NCBI GenBank assembly: GCA_002634385.1
Contig: NSJL01000013.1
Span: forward strand, 1-64,000
Source: Nitrospira sp.
Lineage (GTDB): Bacteria > Nitrospirota > Thermodesulfovibrionia > Thermodesulfovibrionales > Dissulfurispiraceae
DNA length: 64,000 nucleotides
Direction: 5' to 3'
Within the stretch, counting starts at the first letter, position 1. Each line of letters starts with the position of its first letter. This document shows positions 1 to 9,110 of the stretch, in pieces. The notes under the pieces were generated by a model. That model saw nothing but the letters and a program-made list of their open reading frames with translations. It had not been told where the DNA came from and did no database searches. The position numbers and the translations under genes are program-made.

Positions 1-268
1 CTCCCGGCTCCACTGCATTGTCGGCCTCTCCTTCCAGAGCGTATCCCCTGCTTATCATACCTTTTTGTCCCTCCGGTGACCAGTTTCTTTTAGAAAGAAT
101 CCCTGCTGCCCCGGGGATCAGGGGCTCGCAATGACAAAAGAAAAGGGCTCGCAATGACAGGAGGGAAGAGAGCGCAACGACTGTCATTGCGAAGGGTCAT
201 ATCCTGAAGCAATCCCGTTGTTTTCCCTTGCATCGCTCTTTTCGTGCGTTTGCCCTGCCTCCCTCCGC
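1..268. other. Left-edge intergenic region with degenerate repeat copies
   Basis: No convincing gene is seen here. The stretch carries several short GCAATGAC/GTCATTGC words in both orientations and one longer repeat copy at 182-218, listed separately. It lies downstream of the leftward permease gene, so it may act as its 3-prime untranslated or terminator region, but no clean GC hairpin followed by a T run is visible. Confidence 0.6.
182..218 (-). repeat. Dispersed intergenic repeat, copy A
   Basis: Read on the minus strand this copy begins CGGGATTGCTTCAGG and ends CCTTCGCAATGACA. The same arrangement occurs at 9313-9350 and, with slight changes, at 59999-60034. It contains no open frame. 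Such GGATTGCTTC/GCAATGAC elements are widespread non-coding repeats in bacterial intergenic regions; their function is unknown. Confidence 0.7.
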
Positions 269-1765
269 CTACTTCGGGGCAAAGGGCATCCCCAGGAGCG
301 GCCACACGATGAACAGGGCTATCCCGAGAACGACAAGGAGGAGAATGCTCATCGGGATGCCGTGCTTAAAAAAATCCCCCGGGGTAAACTGTCCCGCCTC
401 GTAGGCAACAGCATTGGGAGCGGCGCCGGTGAGCAGGACAAAGGGCATTCCGGCCGCCACCAGGAGCGTATAAAAGACAACATCAGGCGCAACACCCAGG
501 TACTGCGCGATGGCCAGAGCGACGGGGAGCGAGAGGGCAAGGGCAGCCACATTTACGATAAAGTTCGTCATCACCATAACGCATACCGCCATGGAAAGGA
601 CAAAGAGAGACCATTGTCCTCCCCGGAAAAGGGAGAGCAGGTTCACGGCCAGCCAGCGCGCAGCCCCCGTTTCCCAAAGACAGAAACCGATACTCAGGGC
701 ACCGCTGAAGAGCAGGATGATATTCCAGGGGATATCTTCAAGGTCTTTGAGGGTCAGCACCTCGAAAAGAAAGAAAAACAGGGGGGCAAGGAGAAGCAGG
801 GCCGCCCTGTCGAAAGCCCTCAATGCGGGAACAAAGGACTGCAGAAAGAGCAGGCCGATACTGAATGACGCCGTCGCGATGACAATCCCCTCCTCTCTCG
901 TCAGGGGGCCGAGATCGCGGGAGAGACGTTTCAGCCTCCCCTTCAGTCCATGTATCACCTTTTTCTCCGGCCTCAGGAAGATCATAAGATATCCCCAGAT
1001 CATGAGGACCATAAGCCAGCCGACCAGGAACAGATACTTGGTAAGCTCGTAGAAACCGATATCCCTTCCGGTAAACTCCTTGAACAGGCCCGCTCCCGCC
1101 ACCGCACGCCCCGAACCGAGAAGGGTGATGATGCTCCCGGCTCCCGCGGCATACGCCATCCCGATAAAGAGGGCCTTGCCGAAGCGGGTCCTCTTCTCCC
1201 CTTCGCCATAGAGGGCATAGATAGCGAGGAGCACCGGAAACACGGTGGCCGCTGCGGCGGTATGCGCCATAATGTGGGAGAGCCCTGCGGTCACGACAAG
1301 GGCGAACAGCAGGATACTGCCGGTACTTTCCCCGGCACAAGAAAGGATCTTATACGCGATACGCTTGGAAAGGCCTGTTTTGGTAAGGGCCAAACCCATG
1401 ACGGTGACCCCGAAGATAAACATGACGGAAGGGTCCATGAAATCCCTGAAGGCATCGGGGGCGGAACGGATACCGAAGAGCACTTGAAAGACCCCGATGG
1501 CAATGCTGGTAATGCCGACAGGGACCACCTCGAAAACCCACCAGACGGCGGCCAGGAGAAAGAGGGCCAGGGATGCCTTCCCCTCCCTCGTCAGGGGAAT
1601 GGAATTCCCGGCGGGATCAAGGGCATCTCCGCCGAAAGGCAGAAAATAGAGGGAGAGAAAGAGGCCCAGACCGGAGAGAATATAGATGACCCGTTTCCCG
1701 TTGATGCGGTACCGCGAAACGATGACCCCGATCTCCCGGGGCGCCTCCGGCAGTCCCGCATGCAT
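269..1765 (-). CDS. DASS/SLC13-family anion permease
   Basis: A polytopic inner-membrane transporter of about 498 residues, in the size range of the divalent anion:sodium symporter family (dicarboxylates, sulfate or related anions). It shows about a dozen hydrophobic segments. The family-typical C-terminal stretch GAAPNAVAYEAGQF near residue 460 corresponds to the second substrate/sodium-binding hairpin (usually PPNAIVYGSG). The start at 1765 is preferred because GGGGGAG lies a few bases upstream. An ATG at 1786 is possible but has only a weak GAGAAAAG, and frames further upstream would overlap the CBS gene. It is probably co-transcribed with that CBS gene, suggesting nucleotide-dependent control of transport. 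Substrate cannot be told from sequence. Confidence 0.85.
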   Translation of the reverse strand: MHAGLPEAPREIGVIVSRYRINGKRVIYILSGLGLFLSLYFLPFGGDALDPAGNSIPLTREGKASLALFLLAAVWWVFEVVPVGITSIAIGVFQVLFGIRSAPDAFRDFMDPSVMFIFGVTVMGLALTKTGLSKRIAYKILSCAGESTGSILLFALVVTAGLSHIMAHTAAAATVFPVLLAIYALYGEGEKRTRFGKALFIGMAYAAGAGSIITLLGSGRAVAGAGLFKEFTGRDIGFYELTKYLFLVGWLMVLMIWGYLMIFLRPEKKVIHGLKGRLKRLSRDLGPLTREEGIVIATASFSIGLLFLQSFVPALRAFDRAALLLLAPLFFFLFEVLTLKDLEDIPWNIILLFSGALSIGFCLWETGAARWLAVNLLSLFRGGQWSLFVLSMAVCVMVMTNFIVNVAALALSLPVALAIAQYLGVAPDVVFYTLLVAAGMPFVLLTGAAPNAVAYEAGQFTPGDFFKHGIPMSILLLVVLGIALFIVWPLLGMPFAPK

Positions 1766-1796
1766 CTTTCTCCCCCTCTCCGCCATTCGCTTTTCT

Positions 1797-2309
1797 CTAT
1801 CCGTTTCTGATCTCGTTGGTGAGCTCCAGGAAAACATCGGCCATGCGGATAACGCCGACCAGCTTCTTTTTACCGTCCAGAACCGGAAGGAACATCATCT
1901 CGTTCTCGATCATCAGATACGCCGCCCGGGTAAGGGAAGCGTCAGGGGAGATGAATACCGTAACAGGACACATCACCTCGCTGACGGGCCTTTCCGCCGC
2001 CCTCCTCGATTCCCTTCCGTCCCAGAGAGCGGAGAGCCCCATTTCGTGCACCTCCACCCCCTGCACCCTCGGGATCGGCTTCAGGAAACTGGGAGTGATC
2101 CCTTTCAGGATATCCTTGAGGCTGAGGGTTCCGAGGAGATTGTATTTCTCATCGAAGACAAGAATTCCCATAGGATGGTAGCACTTGTCTTCGCAGAGGA
2201 AGGACTTTTTGATGATACTCATTGCCTGTCTGATGGAAAACCAGTAGGGAATATGGGGGAATTCGAACACATCGATCATCAGATCTTTTACCGCTATCGT
2301 TTCTGCCAT
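1797..2309 (-). CDS. CBS-domain protein
   Basis: A cytoplasmic protein of 170 residues made almost wholly of two CBS motifs, roughly residues 10-75 and 108-168. CBS pairs (Bateman modules) bind adenine nucleotides and regulate partner enzymes or transporters. The ATG at 2309 has GAGGAGAGGGG upstream; a GTG six codons earlier is less likely. The gene ends about 10-30 bases before the permease start, so the two probably form an operon in which this protein senses energy state and gates the permease (inference). Alternatively it is an independent sensor. Confidence 0.85.
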   Translation of the reverse strand: MAETIAVKDLMIDVFEFPHIPYWFSIRQAMSIIKKSFLCEDKCYHPMGILVFDEKYNLLGTLSLKDILKGITPSFLKPIPRVQGVEVHEMGLSALWDGRESRRAAERPVSEVMCPVTVFISPDASLTRAAYLMIENEMMFLPVLDGKKKLVGVIRMADVFLELTNEIRNG

Positions 2310-2518
2310 CACAACCCCTCTCCTCACTCCTCATATGGAGTCCGCGTCATCGCACACCCGTCACTTCCTGCATAGTCGTAAAGCGTCCCTTTTCTGGAGA
2401 GCATGCCTGACGAAAGGTCCACTCGTGGTGAAAACATGTTTCTTTTTTCAACAATTTTACCATAATGCGGACAGACAGCGAAAGCGAAAGAATCGGGACG
2501 GGATCACCGTGCGCTTCC

Positions 2519-2549
2519 TTGCATTCTCCCCTTTCACGGCTGCTATAAT
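2519..2549 (+). promoter_or_regulatory. Promoter of the PEP-synthase-like gene, predicted leaderless
   Basis: TTGCAT at 2519-2524, a 19-base spacer and TATAAT at 2544-2549, with an extended TG one base upstream of the -10. The expected start of transcription falls at about 2555-2556, on the ATG itself at 2555, so the mRNA would have no 5-prime leader and no Shine-Dalgarno. Confidence 0.6.
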
Positions 2550-2554
2550 GGAAT

Positions 2555-5128
2555 ATGCTCAATTTCCTGAAGAAGATCAGAGAGGCTTTCGATAATTCAA
2601 AGGAAAAACAGAGCGTCAGCGACGCTTTCAGGATACGCTACGGAACTTTTCAGCAACTCCTCTGGAATAACAACGCCGTTCTCGAATTGATGGCCGACCT
2701 GGAAGAGAAGATGTCGGGGGAGTACCTTTTCGACAGGAGCTATATCAATTCCACCGTACATAAACTCACCGAAGGGGTGAGGAACATCGTCACCTGTCTC
2801 AACTCCCTGTCGGACGGCAAGTACTGTGTCCTTGAAGAGAAATTTAATGAGATCAATGCAGGTCTTCAGAAAATTCTGCTCACCCGGGGCGAGATCCCTG
2901 ACGGCAAGTATGTTTTTCCCTTCGACGAGATCACCAGCGACCTGGCCGGAAGAGTGGGACCGAAGACCGCCAACCTGGGAGAGGTGCGGAACCGCGTGCG
3001 GATTACCACCCCGAACGGGTTCGCCATCAGCATCGCGGCCTACAAGAGGCTTATGGAGCACAACGGCTTTCTGGAATCGTTTTCTGAAACGATGTGCGGC
3101 CTCTCGCTGGACAATATGGAAATCCTTACAGCGGTGAGCAGGAGCATCCAGGAGAGGATTATCAATGCGAAAATCCCCGACGACCTCGAGAGGGAGATAC
3201 GGGAAGCCTACGAGAAGCTCAGGGGCCGGTCCGGCAACGCGGTCATGTCCTCGGTCCGGAGCAGCGCCCTCCAGGAAGATGCCGACTTCAGCTTTGCAGG
3301 ACAGTACTCCACCTTTCTCAATGTCCCGGACTCGCTCCTCCTCCGGAAGTACAAGGAAGTGATCGCAAGCCTTTTCACGTCCCGGGCTATTTTCTACTGC
3401 AAATCGAAAGGCTTTCAGGAATGTGAGATGGCGATGGCCGTGGGGGTAGTCCAGATGGTGGATGCCCGGGCAGCCGGCGTCATGTATTCCCGTGACCCCA
3501 ATGATCCCGGAAAGGACGTGGTCCTTATCAGCGCAGTCAGGGGACTCGGCAAATCCCTGGTGGACGGATTGGTTACTCCCGAAACGTATACGGTTTCCCG
3601 TTCTGCCGGGGAGGACATCATCAGCAGGACCCTTTCGGTGCAAAAGACGATGTTCCGCTGCAGGCCGGAGGGGGATATCGAGGAGGTGCCCGTCCCCGGG
3701 TCGCTCCTGGGAGCACCTGCCCTGGCCGACGGAGAAGTCGCCACCCTTGCCCGTTATGCACTGCTGCTGGAAGAGCACTTCAAATGTCCGCAGGATATCG
3801 AATGGGCAGTCGGCCGGGACACTACCCTCTATATACTGCAGTCGCGGCCCCTGACCATTGTGGCGCAGGAACCGGTCAAAGCCGTCCCCCTTCGCGTCAG
3901 CGGGTACCCCCTCTTGCTGGACAGGGGAATCACGGCATGCAAGGGAATCGGTTTCGGGAAGGCGTATCTTGCCAAAACGGACGACGACCTGGACGATTTC
4001 CCCGAGGGAGCGGTGCTCGTGGCAAAACATACGTCCCCCAAATTCGTCACGGTGATGAACAAGGCCCGCGCCATCATCACCGATGTCGGTTCCGCCACGG
4101 GGCATATGGCATCCCTTTCCCGCGAATTCAGAGTACCCACTCTCCTCGACACGGAAAAAGCCACCGCCGTCATCCGGGAGGGGCAGGAAATTACTGTCGA
4201 TGCCGTTAATTGCAATGTGTATGAGGGACTGGTCCCCGAGCTCATGGAATTGTCGAAGAGAAAAGAGGAGCCCTTCAAGGGGACACAGATGTTCAAAATA
4301 CTGGAAAAGGCGATACGGCACATCGTCCCGTTGCACCTCGTGGACCCCGCCGATGCGAATTTCAGAGCGGAGTCATGCAGGACCTTCCACGACATAACCC
4401 GCTTCGCCCATGAAGTCGGCATGCGGGAGATGTTCGCCCTGCATAACCTCATGGACCTGGAAGAAGGAGGGGGAATCCGGTTCGTTGCCGGGATCCCCAC
4501 CGAAGTGGAGGTCCTCGATCTCGGAGGGGGGATCGCGGGGAACGCCCCTGGCCACCTGAAGAGGGTGGTGCCGGATGATATCACTTCTGTTCCCTTCAAA
4601 GCCTTTGTAAAGGGAATGCTCTCCATGCGGTGGCCGGGACCGGCCCCCCTCGATGCAAAGGGATTCATGGGGATGGTAGCGCAGACCGCCACTATTCCCG
4701 AGGCGGAGCTTGCCAAAACGGCGTTGAAGAGCTTTGTCTTCGTCTCCCGCGAGTACATGAACTTCGCTATCAGGCTCGGCTATCACTTCTCCACAGTGGA
4801 AGCGTATGCAGGGGAGAGCATCAACGACAACTATATCAAGTTCTTCTTCAACGGCGGCGGCGCGGTCCGCGACAGGAAGCTGCGGAGGGTGCGTCTCATC
4901 ACCGAAATACTTCGCTTCATGGATTTCAGGGTGAAGACGGCGGAGGACGTCATCGATGCCGTGCTCATCAAATACAAGAGAGCGACCATAGAAGAGAAAC
5001 TGGTGATCCTGGGCAAGCTGACAGCCTACACCAAACAACTGGACATGGTCATGTACAACGATGCCGTCACGGATATGTACATCGAGGATTTCATCAGCGA
5101 GCAGATCCGCAAAAAAGAGGAGGGATGA
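2555..5128 (+). CDS. PEP synthase/PPDK-like protein with atypical C-terminal domain
   Basis: 857 residues. The first ~115 residues are helical and unrecognised. Residues about 118-445 match the ATP-grasp pyruvate,phosphate dikinase N-terminal domain (VMSSVRSSALQEDADFSFAGQ, later CPQDIEWAVG and ILQSRPLT). Residues about 455-545 form the swivelling phosphohistidine domain with GHMASLSRE; the phospho-acceptor is His517. The rest (about 550-857) does not resemble the PEP/pyruvate TIM barrel of canonical PpsA or PpdK, and its catalytic C-terminal Cys motif was not found. The protein could thus phosphorylate its own histidine from ATP but pass the phosphate to something other than pyruvate, as in rifampicin phosphotransferase-type relatives. 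It is monocistronic with a predicted leaderless promoter. Function unknown. Confidence 0.8.
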   Translation: MLNFLKKIREAFDNSKEKQSVSDAFRIRYGTFQQLLWNNNAVLELMADLEEKMSGEYLFDRSYINSTVHKLTEGVRNIVTCLNSLSDGKYCVLEEKFNEINAGLQKILLTRGEIPDGKYVFPFDEITSDLAGRVGPKTANLGEVRNRVRITTPNGFAISIAAYKRLMEHNGFLESFSETMCGLSLDNMEILTAVSRSIQERIINAKIPDDLEREIREAYEKLRGRSGNAVMSSVRSSALQEDADFSFAGQYSTFLNVPDSLLLRKYKEVIASLFTSRAIFYCKSKGFQECEMAMAVGVVQMVDARAAGVMYSRDPNDPGKDVVLISAVRGLGKSLVDGLVTPETYTVSRSAGEDIISRTLSVQKTMFRCRPEGDIEEVPVPGSLLGAPALADGEVATLARYALLLEEHFKCPQDIEWAVGRDTTLYILQSRPLTIVAQEPVKAVPLRVSGYPLLLDRGITACKGIGFGKAYLAKTDDDLDDFPEGAVLVAKHTSPKFVTVMNKARAIITDVGSATGHMASLSREFRVPTLLDTEKATAVIREGQEITVDAVNCNVYEGLVPELMELSKRKEEPFKGTQMFKILEKAIRHIVPLHLVDPADANFRAESCRTFHDITRFAHEVGMREMFALHNLMDLEEGGGIRFVAGIPTEVEVLDLGGGIAGNAPGHLKRVVPDDITSVPFKAFVKGMLSMRWPGPAPLDAKGFMGMVAQTATIPEAELAKTALKSFVFVSREYMNFAIRLGYHFSTVEAYAGESINDNYIKFFFNGGGAVRDRKLRRVRLITEILRFMDFRVKTAEDVIDAVLIKYKRATIEEKLVILGKLTAYTKQLDMVMYNDAVTDMYIEDFISEQIRKKEEG

Positions 5129-5164
5129 GGCTCCCCCTCCCGTTTTCAGGGGAATACGCCCGTA

Positions 5165-5640
5165 TTATGGATTGTTTCTTCTTTCAAGTTCCTCACGCAG
5201 TTTCCTGTTCTCCTGCTGGAGCTTCGAGTATTTGAGCGCCCTGTCGATGGTAAAGAGGATCTGTTCCTTGCGGAAGGGCTTGGTGATGAAATCGAAGGCC
5301 CCTTTCTGCATGGTCCCGGAGGCGGCCTCCACCGTGCCGAAGGCGGTAAGGATGATCACCGGGATATCAAGGTGATGGTTCCCCCGTATTCCATGACAAT
5401 TCCGTAGCTGACCGAAAGCCCCAGCCCGGTCCCCTCCCCCACTTTCTTCGTAGTAAACAGGGGGTCGAATATCCGGGAACGGTGCTCCTTTTTGTGGGGA
5501 CCGGATGGGATTCGTCGACAGAGACCTGCCAGGCCGGCAGGGCCATATTCATGATGAGCCCCCGGGGCGCTTCGGTCACGGCCAGGGCGCTTTCAGGCAG
5601 GAGAAAGAGCGTTCTTTCCTTCCTGCCGGCACTCCGACCG
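5165..5640 (-). pseudogene. Remnant of a histidine kinase fused to a response regulator remnant
   Basis: Read leftwards, an N-box-like GLIMNMA near 5555 is followed, after a frame change, by [20 protein letters not shown] and a short piece of the kinase ATPase domain (about 5390-5480). This then runs straight into [16 protein letters not shown] and FDFITKPFRKEQIL, the second half of an NtrC-type receiver, which stops at 5165. The HisKA domain, the front of the receiver and any output domain are gone. Several frameshifts separate the parts. This is best read as the deletion scar of an adjacent kinase/regulator gene pair. The far end is diffuse. A TATAAT at 5693-5698 on the minus strand may be the old promoter. 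Confidence 0.75.
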
Positions 5641-5706
5641 GAAGTATCTCACGACCAGGGAAGCCGATACCCTTTCTCCTTTTTGTCTTCTATTATACTA
5701 CCGGGA

Positions 5707-5727
5707 GGACAGGTTTCTCCCCTGTCC
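5707..5727 (-). terminator. Hairpin downstream of the first UspA gene
   Basis: Inverted repeat GGACAGG (5707-5713) and CCTGTCC (5721-5727), about 25 bases past the UspA stop. No clear U run follows, so this may be a transcript-end stabiliser rather than a classic terminator. Confidence 0.4.
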
Positions 5728-5750
5728 CCCCGTTGCAACGCACCTCTTCT

Positions 5751-6188
5751 TTACGGCGTTTTCACTACATAGACGGAGCAGGGGCTGTGGGTCACCACCT
5801 TGGAGGCAATGCTCCCCAGTTTGATACGGGAGGAAGGGCTGAGTCCACGGCTGCCGATGATAATGAGGTCAACCCTTTCGCTTTCCGCAAAATCGATGAT
5901 GGCGTCATATACCGCAGGGGCGGCAGCCACCACCTTGCAGGTGACGGTGCCGACTCCCTCTTTTTCCAGTACGGCCCGGGCCTGCTCCACTACTGCGGAA
6001 GCGCGCTGCTCCAGTCGTTCCCTTACCCTTTCCCTCTCGCCTGCGGATATCTCGAGGTCCACATCTTCAAACCGGGGAACGACGCTGAGGAGACATATCC
6101 GGGCATTCTTCGTCTTCGCGTAATCAGCAGCCACCGTGAGACCTGCCATGGAATGCAACGATCCGTCAATGGGAACAAGTATTTTCAT
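5751..6188 (-). CDS. Universal stress protein, single UspA domain
   Basis: A cytoplasmic UspA-fold protein of 145 residues. It begins MKILVPIDGS and carries the nucleotide-binding signature GSRGLSPSSRIKLGS near residues 112-126, so ATP binding is likely. Strong AGGAGG upstream. It is the last gene of a four-gene operon: GntR regulator, TSUP permease, small membrane protein, UspA, with gaps of 9-45 bases. A second operon of the same design lies upstream with a tandem UspA protein in the equivalent place. The role in the module is unknown; it may couple permease activity to energy or stress state (inference). Confidence 0.9.
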   Translation of the reverse strand: MKILVPIDGSLHSMAGLTVAADYAKTKNARICLLSVVPRFEDVDLEISAGERERVRERLEQRASAVVEQARAVLEKEGVGTVTCKVVAAAPAVYDAIIDFAESERVDLIIIGSRGLSPSSRIKLGSIASKVVTHSPCSVYVVKTP

Positions 6189-6197
6189 TGCTTCCTC

Positions 6198-6911
6198 CTA
6201 AACCTCTTTTTTGACTTTCGCCTTCTTCATGGTAAGACCGAAGCCCTCGAACAGGTAGAATATCGCAAAGCCCCACCACATGGTGTATGCCACGTAAAAG
6301 AGCAGCAGGCCGGCCATGAGCCCCGCCTTGTCGGTAACCTTCTGAGCTTCAATTCCGTAGAAATTGTAGGCGGCCTCTACGGCCTTCTTCATCACATCAT
6401 TGACGACTTTCGCTTCTTCGATCTTTCCGCCTTTCTTGAGCTCTTTATCGAATTGTTTCAGGAGGGTCCACCACGTGGCCATCACCTCCCTTTCGTCGAA
6501 CCCGTACCGTCCTGCCACGGTCTTTCCGTCGTTGCGGTACATGGCGTCGGAATCCTGAAGAACCATGGAGAGCAGCCTGCCAAGATCACCGCTCACCTTT
6601 ACCTCCGCTGCCGCCTCCTCTGCCTGCACCCCGGCCGCGGTCAGCACCTGCACCGCTTTTTGCGCCTGCTCCGGCTTCTCCATCCTGACGGTAAGGGAGA
6701 AGTCCCTTCCTGCGAGCTTCTGGCTGCTCTGGGCCACCTTCGGAATAAAATAGGATGACCCTTTCGACAACTTATTGAACAGTTCGTCGGAGAACTGGAG
6801 TCCGTTCTTCCCCTCGCCGAAAACGGGCGAGAAGATCAGGAGCAGCACACCGAGAAAGGAAAGGGCAAGGAATATGCCTATGGACATCGCCTTTTTGTTT
6901 GTTGCAGCCAT
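6198..6911 (-). CDS. Membrane protein of the first TSUP module, unknown family
   Basis: 237 residues with an N-terminal hydrophobic segment (about 12-31) and a C-terminal one (about 195-220), leaving some 160 residues of soluble, largely helical domain between them, probably outside the inner membrane. Start ATG at 6911 has AGAGGAGG upstream; the longer open frame to 7034 lies inside the permease gene and is not used. The gene sits between the TSUP permease and the UspA gene with very short gaps, so it is probably a permease partner. I do not recognise the family. Confidence 0.8.
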   Translation of the reverse strand: MAATNKKAMSIGIFLALSFLGVLLLIFSPVFGEGKNGLQFSDELFNKLSKGSSYFIPKVAQSSQKLAGRDFSLTVRMEKPEQAQKAVQVLTAAGVQAEEAAAEVKVSGDLGRLLSMVLQDSDAMYRNDGKTVAGRYGFDEREVMATWWTLLKQFDKELKKGGKIEEAKVVNDVMKKAVEAAYNFYGIEAQKVTDKAGLMAGLLLFYVAYTMWWGFAIFYLFEGFGLTMKKAKVKKEV

Positions 6912-6931
6912 GGTCTGCCTCCTCTCTTCTC

Positions 6932-8227
6932 TTAATTTTCCGACATCTGCAGGTTGGCCTTTTCCGCTTTTGCCACCGGTACGGACTCCTCTCTGAGCGT
7001 CCCGATGTTCGCAATGAACTTGCCGAAGACCCATACACCGAACACCCCTACCACGATCCAGAAAATGATGTTACCGAAAAACTCTATGCCGCTCACCACC
7101 GATTTGGACATGCTGATGTACTCCAGTTCCACAAGCTTCTTGGGAAGAGTGCTCGCCCTGTTGATGAAACCGGCCAGGATGGAAACAGCGTAGAAGCCCC
7201 GAATATGGATCCCCTTTACCACTTTTGTGGTGAGGGCCCCCACCTGGATGCCGATCAGGGACCCGATGAGCATGCCCATGGCGAGGGTGTAAAACACATA
7301 CCCGTAAATGGCGTATTGCGCGATGGAAGCAAGCCCCGCGGTGAAGATGATCTGCAGGATATCGGTACCCACCGTGGTGGCCGTGGACACCCCGAAGATA
7401 TACACAAACAGGGGAAATGTCACAAAACCGCCGCCCACCCCCATAATCGCCGCCAGCATTCCCACGATAACACCGCCGATGGCGACGAAGACGCCCGAGA
7501 TCTTCTTGCCGCCCGGGATATAGTCCTCATCGAAGGAGATCATGGGGGGAAGGGGTACGTTCTGCAGCTTTATGGCGAGGGCAGTGGTGCCCACCGGTCC
7601 TCCATGGGCGTCCCCCCCTGCAGGGCCCTTCCGCGATTTGAGGAAATCGACCAGGGCGTAAAAGCCGAGGAACCCGAGGAGTATCGCATAGACCGTGCTG
7701 ATGAAAGCCTCGCTCAACAGGGGGTCCTTGTCATAGAGCCCCTTGTTGATGGCGCCGCCGATAAAGGTGCCGCCTGCCGAGCCCACGAGGAAGGCCATCG
7801 CAAGCTTTACCGAGACATTGCCAAGCTTCTTGTGCACCGTCGTCCCCATGATCGCCTTTGCAAAGATATGGAACACATCGGTCCCCACCGCAAGGATGCC
7901 TTTGACCCCTGCCGCCATAAGGGCAGGGGTGATGATGAATCCCCCTCCCGCGCCGATGCACCCGGTAATAAGACCGGCGGCAAGACCGATGGCGATGGAA
8001 ACAAGAAATATGGACGTCGAATAGAAAGCGGGCGCATAGGCCGTCTTTCCCCCGAGGACCGCCGCTGCGTCGGAAAAGCTCACCGCAAGAATGGGGAGGA
8101 GCATGATGAGCAGAAAGAGCATCTTCCTGCGGTTTTTCACGATGTGCATGGAGACCTCGTAATCCCACCGGGCATGTGCTATGGACGCCATTTTAAGAAA
8201 TTCAAACAACTTCCGCGGATACCTCAT
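6932..8227 (-). CDS. TSUP-family (TauE/SafE) anion permease, long form
   Basis: Inner-membrane permease of 431 residues, longer than the usual 250-300. It has two glycine-rich TSUP half motifs, GCIGAGGGFIITPAL near residue 88 and GVGGGFVTFPLFVY near residue 275, separated by a hydrophilic loop of about 60 residues. The N-terminal 60 residues include an extra helix. TSUP proteins move sulfite, sulfonates, thiosulfate or other small organic acids. Good AGGAGA upstream of the ATG. Second gene of the gntR1 operon. Confidence 0.88.
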   Translation of the reverse strand: MRYPRKLFEFLKMASIAHARWDYEVSMHIVKNRRKMLFLLIMLLPILAVSFSDAAAVLGGKTAYAPAFYSTSIFLVSIAIGLAAGLITGCIGAGGGFIITPALMAAGVKGILAVGTDVFHIFAKAIMGTTVHKKLGNVSVKLAMAFLVGSAGGTFIGGAINKGLYDKDPLLSEAFISTVYAILLGFLGFYALVDFLKSRKGPAGGDAHGGPVGTTALAIKLQNVPLPPMISFDEDYIPGGKKISGVFVAIGGVIVGMLAAIMGVGGGFVTFPLFVYIFGVSTATTVGTDILQIIFTAGLASIAQYAIYGYVFYTLAMGMLIGSLIGIQVGALTTKVVKGIHIRGFYAVSILAGFINRASTLPKKLVELEYISMSKSVVSGIEFFGNIIFWIVVGVFGVWVFGKFIANIGTLREESVPVAKAEKANLQMSEN

Positions 8228-8271
8228 TTCCTTTCTCCTTTCTTTTTCTATTATTTCTTCGCTCCCTGAAC

Positions 8272-9009
8272 TTACCTGAGCCTTTCGAATTCATTCTGGA
8301 TTTTGTATTTCACCCCGCTTCCGGTAAGGCGTGTATACGCGAGGGGGGACTCATCGGAACCGAGGAGAAGCCGGTGCAGGAGCAATCCGGCGGTACCCTC
8401 CCTCACTTTCAGGATAGACGCGGCCTCTCCCCCGATCTCTGTTACTTCGATGGTCTGTATCACCTTGAAGATCTTCCGGATCGCCCTTTCCTGTATCAGA
8501 TCGTACAAAGAGGCCTTGTACAGGTCCTCGTTCCGGACCCCGGGAAGGAGAGCGAGGGGAATGAACAGTTCATCGAGACAGGCGGGCTCTCCGTCCACCG
8601 TCCTGACACAGAGGAGATAATAGAGGGGGTCCTCCGCTTTCAGATATGATTTTATGCCCTCTTCGGGCTCTCTCACCCCCTGGACAACCACCTCTTTTTC
8701 CACCTTGACCCTCTTCCCGAACATATCCTCCGTCAGACGCGTCCTCATCGCCATACCGATGGCAGGAGACGAGCACATTACAAAGGTACCCTTTCCCTGC
8801 TGTCTCCTCAGATATCCATCCCTGACCAGCTCCGCAATGGCTATCCGCACCGTTGCTTTGCTGACGGTATACGCCTTGCAGAGCTCGTCCTCCGCCGGAA
8901 TCCGCGTGCCCCCCGGCCACTCCCCTTTTTCGATCTTGCCGCGGAGAATGGAGTAAATCTGCACGTAGAGTTTCTGCGGGCTCTCCCTGTCTACCGTGTC
9001 TTCTAACAT
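8272..9009 (-). CDS. GntR-family regulator with UTRA effector domain (module 1)
   Basis: A cytoplasmic transcription factor of about 245 residues. The winged helix-turn-helix is at about residues 15-80 (PAEDELCKAYTVSKATVR, DGYLRRQQGKGTFV). A UTRA ligand-binding domain of the HutC subfamily follows, ending with LLLGSDESPLAYTRL. ATG at 9009 has AAAAGGTG upstream; a GTG at 9021 is possible. First gene of the leftward operon with TSUP permease, membrane protein and UspA. It is clearly paralogous to the regulator at 13303-14064 (shared KIFKVIQTIEV-type segment and C-terminus FERLR/FERIR). Effector unknown. Confidence 0.9.
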   Translation of the reverse strand: MLEDTVDRESPQKLYVQIYSILRGKIEKGEWPGGTRIPAEDELCKAYTVSKATVRIAIAELVRDGYLRRQQGKGTFVMCSSPAIGMAMRTRLTEDMFGKRVKVEKEVVVQGVREPEEGIKSYLKAEDPLYYLLCVRTVDGEPACLDELFIPLALLPGVRNEDLYKASLYDLIQERAIRKIFKVIQTIEVTEIGGEAASILKVREGTAGLLLHRLLLGSDESPLAYTRLTGSGVKYKIQNEFERLR

Positions 9010-9110
9010 TATGTGTATCACCTTTTCGGTCTTTATAATGTCTTACCGCACACAAAAAAAATCAGCTGCTTCATCAAGCGTTCCTTCCGAAATGTGCCTG
9101 CACACCTAGC

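Noticed and set aside
2597..4336. Long open frame antisense to the PEP-synthase-like gene
   Set aside because: Its translation has no domain resemblance and arises from codon bias of the plus-strand gene, whose motifs are clear.
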